Below are positions 48,547 through 58,902 of a stretch of 64,000 bases of DNA, piece by piece (position 1 is the stretch's first letter; each line of letters starts with the position of its first letter). The DNA is from Terana coerulea. Its lineage: Eukaryota; Basidiomycota; Agaricomycetes; Polyporales; Phanerochaetaceae. The notes below the pieces were generated by a model. The model was not told the origin of the DNA. It worked only from the letters and a program-made list of their open reading frames with translations, and searched no databases. Position numbers and translations under genes: made by a program. Location of the stretch: NCBI GenBank assembly GCA_024811115.1, contig JAKOGH010000812.1:372001-436000 (forward strand), given 5' to 3'.

Positions 48547-48555
48547 GGTGCACTG
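48547..48555. repeat. Target-site duplication, right copy
   Basis: GGTGCACTG lies directly after the right inverted repeat and is identical to 47648-47656. Confidence 0.85.
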
Positions 48556-48839
48556 CGGCCAGGCGCAGGACTCACGACGTCAGACCCCGATAAACCGTGC
48601 TCTACTTTATACTTATGCGCAGATAGACATGATGCATGATGAATGATAACGTATTCTCACCTGCAGATTGCAAGGGCTCCTCGCAGATCTCTCTCGTCGT
48701 CACGTTAATCATTGATGTGAGCGTTGCATGCAGAGGGCCATCGAGACACCTCTTCATTGTTATGTGCGAAAGAATATACAAATCTACAGTCTACAAAAGT
48801 ATGGCATACTGAGAACATTGAAAAACTAGTGCCTAGCAG

Positions 48840-51575
48840 CTACTTCCCTTCAATCCCCGTGATGCTCCCCCTGTGATGATTTCCTCTGCATGGCAATAAC
48901 TCGCGGAGACTGCCTCCGTCCTGGGAGTGGACGCGGCTGAGGTTTCTGCACGGAAAAGGGGCTGACATTGCAGCCTCCGTAGTCTTAGGTGTCTTTGCGG
49001 GACGAGAGTCGGAGTCGCGTTCGGCCACTTCGCGGCTTCTCTTGGTCCGCGCCCTGTTGGGATTTCTCGTTGAAAGGCGTGATCGGCCGGATTCCACCTT
49101 CACCATAATGTTCTTCTTGCGGAGAATATGAACAATGTTGTCAAGAGCCTTGGTGACTCTGGGGAGCATTGCTACAGCGACCCGGAAGTTTATCTTGGTG
49201 ACATCGGTCTCTGCTTGCTGGAAAAGCACCCTGAGGCCTCTGCGCGGGCCATCTAGCGCCCGTCCAATCTCTGCCACGGATGGGAGAAGAGGTTGCAAGC
49301 CAGCAACGAAGGTGGCGTCGTTGGTCATGACATCGCGACGATTAGGCTGGCTGTTATCGCCAAACAGGAAGTCAGCGAAGGTGTCCTGTTCATCCTTGAA
49401 GTGCTGGAAATTGTCCTGCGTAGTGTGTTGGCCGTGGTTGAGGATGGTCCCGCAAAGTAGCACGTATACCGCAAGCCACCAAAAAGATTCCCAGTCGTGG
49501 AGTGGATTATACCTAAACGGATCCTTGAAGTTTGGCTGCTCTTCGCCTTGTGTTGCAGCGTCGACGACAGACTGTTCTCCACCTGAGCAGTTGCTGGCAT
49601 CTCCGCCAACGTGGTCCTCAGGATCGCTCTGCAGTTGGCGCAATGACTCTTTATGGGCGGAGATAGCGCTGGCAAAGATATCCGCCTCACTCATGCTCGC
49701 GTGGGGAAATCATCGACAAATTGGTGCAAATACCGGTGACCGTGCACCTCAGTAGACATAAACTGAATAGTGCCCTGATATATTTACAGTCAGAACGCAT
49801 TGATTTACGGAAGGGAATAGAGACGCACGGTTCGGATCTCATGTTGCTTCCCGGTGTCGGTCTCCTTCTTCGCGTATTCAAAATCAGCGAGCTTGACAAC
49901 GTCTCCAACAACGAGAATGTTGCCAGAGCTGATATCACGATGCACCCAGCCGCAGTGATGAAGGGCATGGAGAACTATGAAAGGCGTGATCAAATGCATC
50001 CAATAGCCGCAGACGATGGCTTACCGAACGCAAGCTCTTTGAGGCAGAGAAACGCGTCGTATAGAGATTCAACCTCAACAATAGTCTTGCCAACCTCGCG
50101 GAAGACTATGCGGTGGTGCACCTTGCGATCATGTACTGGCTGTTTCACTGCGCGACCGGGAACAGCTACGCCACCCGTAGCGGGAGATTGCTTGCCACTG
50201 TCCGCCTCGCAGGAATGTTAACCTGCACTGCCAGGTGCTCCTTGACGTTCGGGGTGCCATGGCGCCGCATCACTACGTGAGTGTCGTCCGTCTCGTCCCC
50301 GACCTTCACGTCCCAACTGGCTTCGACGGTCAGGAGATGTTTTCGGAAAAGCTCCTGATATATGGCGTTGTCTTTCGCAGATTCGTAGATTTGCTCTAGA
50401 ATTTGGCTCTCTCGTAAACGGCTGGCGTCCACCCAGTTGTCTTTCAGGACGTATTTCTCCTCCATCTCTGCGCCCGTCGCGTCTAATTTCACGACTTCCC
50501 ATACTCGCGTTCCGCGACCTCGGATGGATTCGGCTCCGATGCTGGATATCAGTCGCGTTGTCCTGTACGTAGATTCGCCAACTTGGAAATCGTAGCGAGG
50601 ATCCTTCCCAACCGAAATTCGCTTCACGGTGTCGTCCCATCCCAGCTCCTCGGGTTTAGCAAAAATAAAACGCAGGATGAACTCTGCGAATCGCTTGTTG
50701 CCCAAATTGTTCTACACGTTCTGTCAGCGATGCATCACATGGTGGGTGCGAGGAAGCAAGCCCGTACCGAGGAGCAGAAGTAAAACGGTAGCGTAGCCAG
50801 TACATCCGAGCGGCTGCAGTACCAGAGCCGTACTCTATCGTCCTCTATGGTGAAGCCAAAAGCGAATCTTCTACGCACGTCTTCGCGCATGATGTGGTTC
50901 AAGGACCACAATATCTTGGTGTTGTTCTAAGCATGGCAGTTTTCTGGATTAGTATAGTGTTGCAAATACGAATCGGCAGCGTACGTCATTGTTTGTAAAC
51001 ACATTCGTCTCAGGGGACTTCTTAAACTCTCCGGCGATGGCGATGTTCATCCATTCTGGGTGATTGGCGGAGTCGCAGAGTATACCATAGCTATCAGGCT
51101 TTGAGGAGTTGTCTCTGTGCGAAGACTCGGGTTTCCGTCGCGGGTTGCAATTAAAAACTAGCGTCGCCTTGTCCTTCGCAATCCCGCTGGCAGCTTGAAT
51201 GGCAGCGGCAAGGTCGGCCAGCTTCGCGAACACCTGGTCTTCCGTTTTGTCAGCCACGGTGGATGGCTGTTTACTAAACGCCGCCCATTGGCCATTGACG
51301 ATACTCTTCTGGCTAACGAGAGTCCTCATAACGGCGTCCATGTTGATATCTTTCCGGAGTGGCGGGAGCAGGTTATCGAAGAAAAAGGCGACCTCAACTA
51401 GCGGGACGCGCTCGTTCAGATCCCGTAGCATGAAGTCCCGAGACAGCCCCAAGCAAGCATCTGGAGGAGCTGAATGCGCATGCTTTGGAACAGACGGGGT
51501 AGACCCAAACGGTTGAGCGCGAGGCTTTGCGGGAAGCTCTGCAGCGTGCGTACCACCAGTGGGATTCTGCGACAT
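48840..51575 (-). pseudogene. FunK1-type kinase, block C, frameshifted
   Basis: This is a close paralogue of the intact block-B kinase with the same exon plan: start at 51575, first intron near 50930-50990, third exon from about 50708. It keeps FAKPEELGWDDTVKRISVG, CGWVHRDISSGNILVVGD, ADFEYAKKETD, TIQFMSTEVHGHRY and YNPLHDWESFWWLAVYVL. Two frame breaks are visible. One C is missing near 50183 (three where block A has four), between RRTVASNL and the following GGVAVP. One base is missing near 49700, before SEADIFASAISAHKESL. No nonsense codon or large loss was seen, so this copy could be intact if both breaks are sequence errors. I call it a pseudogene only provisionally. Its DFE motif is closer to the canonical kinase motif than block B's DLE. 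Confidence 0.7.
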
Positions 51576-52011
51576 GGTGAGGGGGATGTTGAGGCCTCTG
51601 CCGCCCCGCGTGGACCATAAAGATGCTCTGCGGCCACCATTTCTTCTTTCACGTGAGGAGTGGCCGTTGTTGATGCTGTGTTTGACGAGTGGCCAGAGGA
51701 TAGCGGAGGACAAAGGGGCGTTGAACTTGCACAGCCGAAACAGGAGCACCGGCAACATTACGATCAGCGCATCAATTGATGCGCCCAATGCCTGCACAAA
51801 GTTGGCGCCCGGGCTCATGCCGCGCGTCTGACACAGTTTTTGACATACCACTGCGACAAATGGCAACACTTCACTACATAGTATTTGTAAACCGTGCTCT
51901 AACTCGCACGGGCGCATGGATATCCCCGATATCACTAGAGCAAGGTCTGAGGGTATGTCGCCTGCTCAAGGTTGTGCGTTCCTGGCTGATGGTTATCCTT
52001 AATATGAACAG
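51576..52011. promoter_or_regulatory. FunK1-C upstream region with conserved palindrome
   Basis: It contains GCGCATCAATTGATGCGC at 51767-51784, 192 bases upstream of the kinase start. The reading frame is accidentally open through here, but blocks A and B are not open in the same frame, so it is not coding. Confidence 0.55.
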
Positions 52012-52212
52012 ATCGTCGGCGAGCTCATAAGCATTCGTATACCGCGCTCCTCTGAGTTGGTGAAAGCCACGCGCGCATGGTGTGAGCCTCGAGTTATTGG
52101 AGGCGTCGAGGCCGGTCTCAAGTAAAACGCGATGCATCGAGAAACGCTCAAGTACCCCTAGGTCACCAAGGTCCAGATGCTGACGTTCATTGGTGCGCAG
52201 TGGAAGCAGTAA
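52012..52212 (+). pseudogene. 3' scrap of an FMO1-type monooxygenase
   Basis: It reads VGELISIRIPRSSELVKATR, then VEAGLK, a stop, NAMHRETLK, another stop, and VQMLTFIGAQWKQ with TAA at 52210. This is the last ~60 residues of FMO1. The sequence before it (from about 51950) matches that before the block-B scrap, so the truncation predates the B/C duplication. Confidence 0.82.
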
Positions 52213-52900
52213 ATATCATCCAAAGGCGCATGGCGGCTGTCTATCAAGGATACTTTTTTTCTCCGTCGCTGCATGGATACTTTCCAAGCATTGGCCCTAT
52301 ATCCTTTACGATCTCTGCAAATCCAGGTGTCATGCTCCTTTAGTGAGACTCTCGCCCCGGTCAGAATGTCAAGAATAGTTCTGGATATTGGATACACGAG
52401 CGACAACGATGTCGAATCAACCAACAAGCCGGACCGCCACGTCTGCCTCAGAAATGAGTACGTCTCATTTCGCCACGTCGCCCTGTTCAAACGCTCACAG
52501 TCCAACTGCGTACGTTAGCCGCAGTACTGACTACATGTCAGACCTTTGCATAATTGGGCGTCCCAGGCCTATGGCTGCCTTCTGGCACCGCTGCTGAAGC
52601 TTCGGCACTGTGGCGCCAGTTATCTGCATCAAACTCTACCGGCGCGATTCCTGCCCTGTGGCGACTGACTGGTCCCATCCGCATCGCTCCTCGCATATGT
52701 GACCAAATCTCGATGGCCGAAGGCGTGCGCCAGCACAACTGTCAACCACGGCACAGCTCCGCGTGACGAGTGCTATAGGTATTTGAGAAAAGACAGAATA
52801 TAAAAGCGCGGTTTACTGGACAAGATGGGTCAACCACTAAGCTCTCTCCAGCGAACTCAACACAGCCAAACCCGCCTCTAATCGCATTTAACTTCCCTCA

Positions 52901-54360
52901 CGATGACCACACAACCCCTGTAGTTGCCATAATTGGGGCAGGACTCGCCGGTCCAGTACTCGCCACGCTCCTCAAGCAGAAGGGCTATAACCCTGTCCTC
53001 TACGAAAGAAACACGTCTATCGCTCAAGGCGGACTGGGAATTGGGTGTGTTTTTACGCATTGGCCTCTTGTGATGCATGCTGATTCTTTCGTCAGCCTGG
53101 CACCCAATGGTCTTGGTGTGCTCTCGAAGATCCCTGGTCTCGTCGATCAATTGGAGGGTGTCCAGGTAGACGAATTTCGCCTCATCTCTGTCCTTCCGCA
53201 GGATGAAGGTGTTCTGGGCCAGGTCTCCCCGCCGAAGATGAAGGGAGAACCGGGAAAAACTCAAGGAAGGCTCGCAGTCCGTAGGAGCACTCTGCGAACC
53301 AAACTTGTAGAATTCGCGGACGTTCCGGTTCGGCTGGGTCATGAACTACAATCCATACAATAGGAGGACAGCTCTGTGACGCTCACTTTTGCTAATGGGG
53401 CACAAAAGACTGCGAGCTTCGTTATCGGAGCGGATGGACTGCATAGTAACACCCGGAAGTGCCTGTTTGGTGACCAACCTGCAGACTATACCGGGTGGAG
53501 CCAGGTGCGTCTCTGGCGTTGCTCCAAAGACTACTGTCTAAACTGCTTTCTGGTAGACGGGTGGGTTCTCTCCTACGCCCGAACACTATGGGGGCAAGGC
53601 CATTGCTTCGACATCTTTCGGCGACGGCTTGTGTATGATCACCATGCCAATTGACAAGTCCACTGTCCTTTGGGCGTAAGTCTGAGCCCATATCATCATG
53701 GACAGCTCTAATGACCAAATTTTCTCCATTCGTAGATATACTCAACGTGAAGCGGAGGCCAGGGAAACATGGAAGGCAATGGATACTGCTGCTGCCGAGG
53801 CATTCAAGAACAGCCCTGCAGGCGAGTTGGGCCATGGCGTGGGTGAGCTAATTAAGACTGGGACGAACATTACCAAGGTATTTCCACATGCTATAATCAT
53901 CTGAATACATATGCTCATGTTTGCACTAGTGAGGACTGTATGACCGTCCTGAGCTCCAGACATGGCACCAAGGCTATGTGTTGCTCATAGGCGATGCGGC
54001 TTACCCCACCAGTCCCGTACGTCCTCTCTCTAATTTTCTATCGCAAATGTTTAATCTCTCTGCTAGCATCTTGGGCAGGGTGCAAACCCGTCCTTCGAGG
54101 ACGCAGAGCTACTCGTCTCCCTCCTTGACAAGCACAACCCCACTGGCCAGTCGCTTTCGACGGCGACCCTCGACACAGTCTTTACTGAACTTGAAAGGGT
54201 TCGGATTTCTATCACAGCCTAGAATGTCAAAAATGCGCGCACAGAGGGCAACAGGCGTGTAGTCGAAGGCGTTGAGGCGTGCATTGTGAGGAACAACTGG
54301 TACCGCGAGACGTGCAGCGACCCGAAATTGCCGAAAGAAAGGTTCGGCGGAGGAAAGTAG
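52901..54360 (+). pseudogene. Decayed FMO2-type monooxygenase, block C
   Basis: This is a full-length copy of FMO2 with preserved exon layout and a TATAAAA near 52799. It is inactivated by a missing G in codon 5 (ACACAACCCC against ACACAAGCCCC), which brings TAG into frame at once. Two nonsense codons stand where FMO2 has CAG: TAG at 53361-53363 (after QSIQ) and TAG near 54221 (ITA-stop-NVK). Motifs such as GAGLAGPVLATLLKQKG, FVIGADGLHSNTRKCLFGDQ and LLIGDAAYPTSP remain; note tyrosine for histidine in the last. Nonsense codons at two sites make it a true pseudogene. Confidence 0.9.
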
Positions 54361-54764
54361 ATGCAACATGATGTATGCTGCGACGTTGTAACAAATCAAC
54401 CCCGACTCCGTTCTTATCCGTCCGTACGAAGCGTGCGTTTCATTTTCTCACGCCTCTCCTCATAAAAATGCGTAAACGCCCGATGCGTGCTTCTTGCGAC
54501 TGCCAGCGGTCACTGGTACTCACGGCGTGCACCTGCAAGCATGTCACTCTGGATCTGTTCTCTGAAGGCCGCACAAGACTGAATTTCGTTCACTTGTACC
54601 TCACAGAGCCCTTCCAGGTGTTTCTCCTGAACATCTGGAGGCTCCAGTCTGCTGGTTACTGCACTGGTAGCGTATTCTGTTTTGTCCATGTTCGTCGGGC
54701 ATACTCGCTGACCTTGATCAGTAGGATAGTCATTCCCCACAAATCCATTGGAGACGGCATTAAT
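54361..54764. other. Spacer between the array and the F-box gene
   Basis: The frame of the F-box gene is open upstream through here, but there is no F-box-like sequence and the composition differs. I treat it as 5' region of the F-box gene. Confidence 0.4.
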
Positions 54765-56029
54765 ATGAACGTGTTACCGCAAGAGCTGGTGGACGACACC
54801 ATAGATCGTGTCGAAGGATGCAGAACATTGCGCAGCTGCACATTGACGTGTCGAGCATGGCTTCCTCGCAGCTCGCAGCGCATTCTCGCAAGATGCAAGC
54901 TGGAGCACCAACAACTGGACCAGTTTCTTTCCGCAGCCCAAGCGTCTCTCCACATGATAGAGCACGTCATCTCCCTACAGATCTACTTTTTCCAAGTGCA
55001 CCGTGGACTTGACGCGGCAAGTCAGATCGATCAGATTTTGCGAACGCTGCCTTCCCTGAAGTCGCTCGCGATGAGGGCCGCCTTATGGTTGCCGTATGGT
55101 AACCCTAACGCGCTACCCAGGCGCGGCGACGCTCCATCCATCCACAAGCTTTCTAACTTGACACTCGAAAACTTTCGTATCTGCGCCCTGCCAGCACTCC
55201 TGCGGCCATTCGTTCAGGTCGACAGCCTGAGGGTCGCTCAAGTGAACTGTTCCCCGTACAGTGCGCTCGCGTCTAATTTTGCCGAATGCTCTTCCAGAGC
55301 AGAGCCGCTGCAGGTTTTCAAGCTTGCTCTTGATACGCCACCTGTTAAAAACGTGCTTGAGCTCCTTTCAACTCAGCTTCGTACTTCCTGTCTATTCGTT
55401 GAAGGTGACTGGGAGCCATGGAGTGGACACTTCCGGCATTCGAAGCTTACCTACGAGCAGCTTCCGGTTATCTTGTGCATTTTCACACATCTTTGAACAC
55501 ACCATCGGGTGGGAGAGGTAAGTTACATTGTGCTACTCTGTACCACCTAATCATTGACATTCTGAGACCCAGGTACTGTTCTCAAGTCACTGGCATTGTG
55601 TACAGAGCTCAAAGGTGTTAGGTTTGAGTTCAAAACAATGGCGGTGAGTGCATAGATTCTGCCTCTCATTTGTCGCTGCTGATGTCGCTATATAATTCCA
55701 GTTCATGGATTTTTTTCTTCGAGGGGATCATGCCATATATGCCTTCAGGCTTACAGCTCTTTGAAGTCATCCTCCCAGACCCTGCCTTATTTGACCCACT
55801 GTTGCGTGGCCTAGAGGCAGAGTTCACGCCAAGTGCGGCGGCATACCAAAACATCAGTAAAATCTGCTTTTACCTGAAGTTTCTCAACATCCCCGAAGAC
55901 TCTGAGTTTGTGCTCGATAAATACCGAGATACGATTTGGAAGAACTTGCCAGAGTATTGCGCACAAATAGTACGAGTCAAGCTAGGAAGGAAGATATACA
56001 GTACTGGTAAATTGAAACTACTAAAGTAG
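54765..56029 (+). pseudogene. F-box protein gene, reading frame interrupted
   Basis: F-box proteins recruit substrates to SCF ubiquitin ligases. ATG 54765 begins MNVLPQELVDDTIDRVEGCR and TLRSCTLTCRAWLPRSSQRI, a typical F-box. The next ~200 residues have LRR-like character (LPSLKSLAMRAALWLPYG, LSNLTLENFRICALPALLRP). The frame stops at 55496. A better continuation, WTLPAFEAYLRAASGYLVHF, lies in another frame from about 55420. It leads through an intron (about 55516-55570) to GTVLKSLALCTELKGVRFEF and on to a final exon with EVILPDPALFDPLLRGLEAE, ending at TAG 56027-56029. One shift near 55410-55425 is required, and possibly another at the T7 run near 55708. Whether this is decay or base errors cannot be told here. 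Confidence 0.6.
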
Positions 56030-57096
56030 AACGTTACATCATGTCATGCTACAATCATTATACTTATGTGCATGATCAATGAGTGCTGTTATGTTGGCAA
56101 GCCATCTTGCAATTCCTATCTTTAGTCAGTGAAAAGTTACAACACATGCCTACATGCCCTGGATGCCACATAGATGATAGTCTATGGCAAAACTCAGTAA
56201 GCCATCTTACATAAGTTGCCATGAGTATTGCTTACGAGATGGGATCCATCCATACATCTGGAAAAACCCCTCCTTCTAATCTGTGCTTTATACTTCTTTT
56301 TTAGTGCAAAGTTGTTTATTATGCTCTTTTCCACTTTTTGTGAAAATGCTTTTCTAAAATACAGCTCATTTAGCTAATTTACCTCTATTAGCTTGCTAAA
56401 CAGTTTTTTGCCTTTTTAATATTCCAACTTGCTACTTGTTAGTGGCTTTTTACCACCTAACTGACTTTTTATCACTTACCAACGCCTTATTACATTCTTT
56501 CATTAGCTCATTTACTAAGTGTCTTTTTGCCTAATTTCTCACTATTTCATATTTTATTAATAGCTTATCATTATCTTTTAACTTACTTGCTTGTTATTTG
56601 TGCTATATTTATGACATTACTTGGAGCTTATGACACTTATCTTGCTATTGCATTTATGTATCATTAAAACTCTTATTATTATATTGTTTTCAGCTAATTT
56701 AGTTCTTTCCCTCCTTTTTTTTGCTAATCAGCCAATACACATACTTATACTATTACACTTTTAGAGTTAATATAGGTACAGTTCTCTATTTTAGCCTAGT
56801 TAACATATAAATGCATATTGAATTTCTTATTAGTCTAGTTTTTAAAGTGCACAAAGCCTTAAAGATGTTATCAATAATAAGTCTGGAGTTTTTGAATATC
56901 ACCGTTATAACCCAGTATATAAGCTCTATATAATTGCCAAAAGGAGCTGCTTATGTTTGGATTGTCTATTTTTTATACGATAGCCACAATTGAACAAGTT
57001 GTAATCACTTTTAAATATTATGGCAGCCCTAAAAAAGTGACTGCTTCACAGTTGACTAAGACCATCTATTTTGTATGTTTTTGTTAATGGGTTAGG
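56030..57096. other. AT-rich gene-free stretch
   Basis: Base composition drops sharply to A/T-rich from about 56270 to 57090, unlike the GC-rich rest of the window. It has many runs such as AGCTAATTTA and TTTTTGC. No coding frame above noise was seen. It may be the body of an old repeat, since a tRNA-like head adjoins it at 57131. Confidence 0.6.
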
Positions 57097-57130
57097 CTAA
57101 AAAGGACAATTGTAAAACATCAACATAATG

Positions 57131-57203
57131 CACACACAAGAACTCGAACCCAGGACCACCTCAGTTAACTCGCCCAGAAAGTTAACAACTGCACTATAGC
57201 GGC
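57131..57203 (-). repeat. tRNA-like sequence, probable SINE head
   Basis: On the minus strand TAGTGCAGTTG (57186-57196) fits a pol III A box and GGTTCGAGTT (57141-57150) a B box, with normal tRNA spacing of about 46 bases. The anticodon arm pairs (GTTAAC with GTTAAC) but around a loop larger than seven, and the acceptor ends do not pair. So it is not a functional tRNA. The AT-rich stretch lies downstream of it, as in a tRNA-derived SINE. Confidence 0.45.
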
Positions 57204-57599
57204 TTAGCTGTGTACTTGCACGCATTATTGATGACCTACAAGGCCTGTTGAAGTGCTTCAACATCTCTGAGGCCTTTGTATTTGGTGTTGCCTTCATCCC
57301 CTCAGTTTCCCATTCCTAATCGACGCGTTGGCTGTGTCAGCGATCACCTACCACACCACCAAGGACCCAAGCGACACTACACGACAACGGAGGATGAGGT
57401 GATGGATAGAGCATGGCCATGAAGGGAGGGGCTCCTCTGCAAACAAGGTATGTGGCCATCTCGCCACATCTACCACTGCTACCCAGAATCATCTACACCG
57501 TGCATGCACGGCTTATAGACAGCAGTTTTATAAGTAGGCATCCTACAGCTCCCTGGAGTAACAAACAATGCGCACAAATGCCCGCTGTAGTCAAGCATG

Positions 57600-58470
57600 A
57601 CGCAACATGCCCAGCGACGATGCCGACGCATAAGCAGCTAGCGCGCACGACACAACGCATACGACACGAACTGCGGCACAACGACGCGTACAATACAAAC
57701 GGCGGCACAATGACGCATACGCAGTGGTGACAGTCGCGTACAACGCCAACGCTGGCACATGGGGCGGCAAAGCATAACGCTGCAGACCGACATAGGTGAG
57801 TGCACTGCCGTTACAAAGGGCCGACACACGACCCAAAGGACCAGGGCAGCAGGATACACAGGCGCTGACACCAAAGAATGCAGCGCGCGCACCACGCCGA
57901 CACTGGCGGGCGGGACGTGGTGAAGCACGACGCAGATCGACGCGGGTGAGTGCGACACCGACGCACAAGAGGCCGAGGCACGTACAGCATAACGTGCATG
58001 ATACACAGGGCAGGACAACGGCGCACACATGTACAGTGCCGATGGACGCGCACCACACCAATGCCGGCACGTGAGACATGGCGAAGCACAGCATGTGCAG
58101 ACCGATGTAGGTAAGCACGCCGGCCGACGCATAAGAAGCCGGTGCGCATGGCACAAAGGGTGTGGCAACGACGTATGCACGCACGTGTAGGGCTGATGGA
58201 TTCGCACCACAACAATGCCGGTGCGTGAGACGTGGCAAAGCACGGCACGCATAGGCCGATACAGGCAAGCGTGCCACTGACACAAAGAGCCAGTGCACGA
58301 CACGAGGACCAGGGCAGCGACCTACAGGAGCGCGATGCCAATGAGTGCACCATGCCGGCGCTGGCACGTGGAACATGGCGAAGCACGACGTGCGCAGACC
58401 GACGCTGGTGAGTGCACCCCCGTCAGAAGGGGCTGGCGCATGACATGAGGGGCAGGGTAGCAGTGTATGT
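57600..58470. repeat. Degenerate ~150-bp tandem repeat (minisatellite)
   Basis: The core motif (GAAGCACGACG...GCAGACCGACG...GGTGAGTGC) recurs at about 57769, 57922, 58083, 58237 and 58380, i.e. every 143-161 bases, with 10-25% apparent divergence. The stretch is GC-rich and CpG-rich, and bounded by AT-rich DNA. A 301-codon minus-strand frame through it (57591-58496) is made of the same repeated units and looks accidental. Confidence 0.75.
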
Positions 58471-58844
58471 AAGTATGTTACTGACAAATACAGCACGTAG
58501 GCAAGTACGGCACCTGGTGTGCAGGCTTGTCTGCATAGTATGAGTAGTTTGGTATGTTAGATAGTTTAGTTTTGTGTGTAGATAACCAAACATGCAATAT
58601 AATGCATCAGCCCAGATCAGCAGGGGGATTTCTCCAATGACTAGTTAAGCAGTAGTGGTATTATAGCAGCATGTAAGGAACAAAATAGGACAGTAAGGAA
58701 ACAAATAGCTGAGAAGTAGGACTAATTGCCCTAATGTGTAGAATAATTAAGACAATTAGCAAAGGACCACACTAAGCTGCCTTGTTGGCCTTGTGTATCT
58801 ATTTATCTAGTTGTGTTGTTCTGGTGCTTGTATGCGATGGGTTG

Positions 58845-58902
58845 GTGCTTATCAGCAGGCATTAGGTAGGGTAGTGCTTATCAGCAGGCATTAGGTAGAA
58901 AT
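58845..58902. repeat. 29-bp tandem duplication
   Basis: GTGCTTATCAGCAGGCATTA is repeated at 58845 and 58874, at the 3' edge of the DUF6535-type pseudogene. Confidence 0.75.

Noticed and set aside
51576..51935. N-terminal extension of FunK1 block C
   Set aside because: The open frame upstream of the start is not preserved in blocks A and B, and the palindrome falls inside it, so it is more likely promoter.
33208..54360. Classical secondary-metabolite cluster
   Set aside because: Only tailoring-type monooxygenases are present; no polyketide synthase, NRPS, terpene synthase, P450 or transporter was found nearby.
57591..58496. 301-codon minus-strand frame
   Set aside because: It lies wholly inside the minisatellite and repeats with its period; Cys/Val/His-rich sequence without family resemblance.
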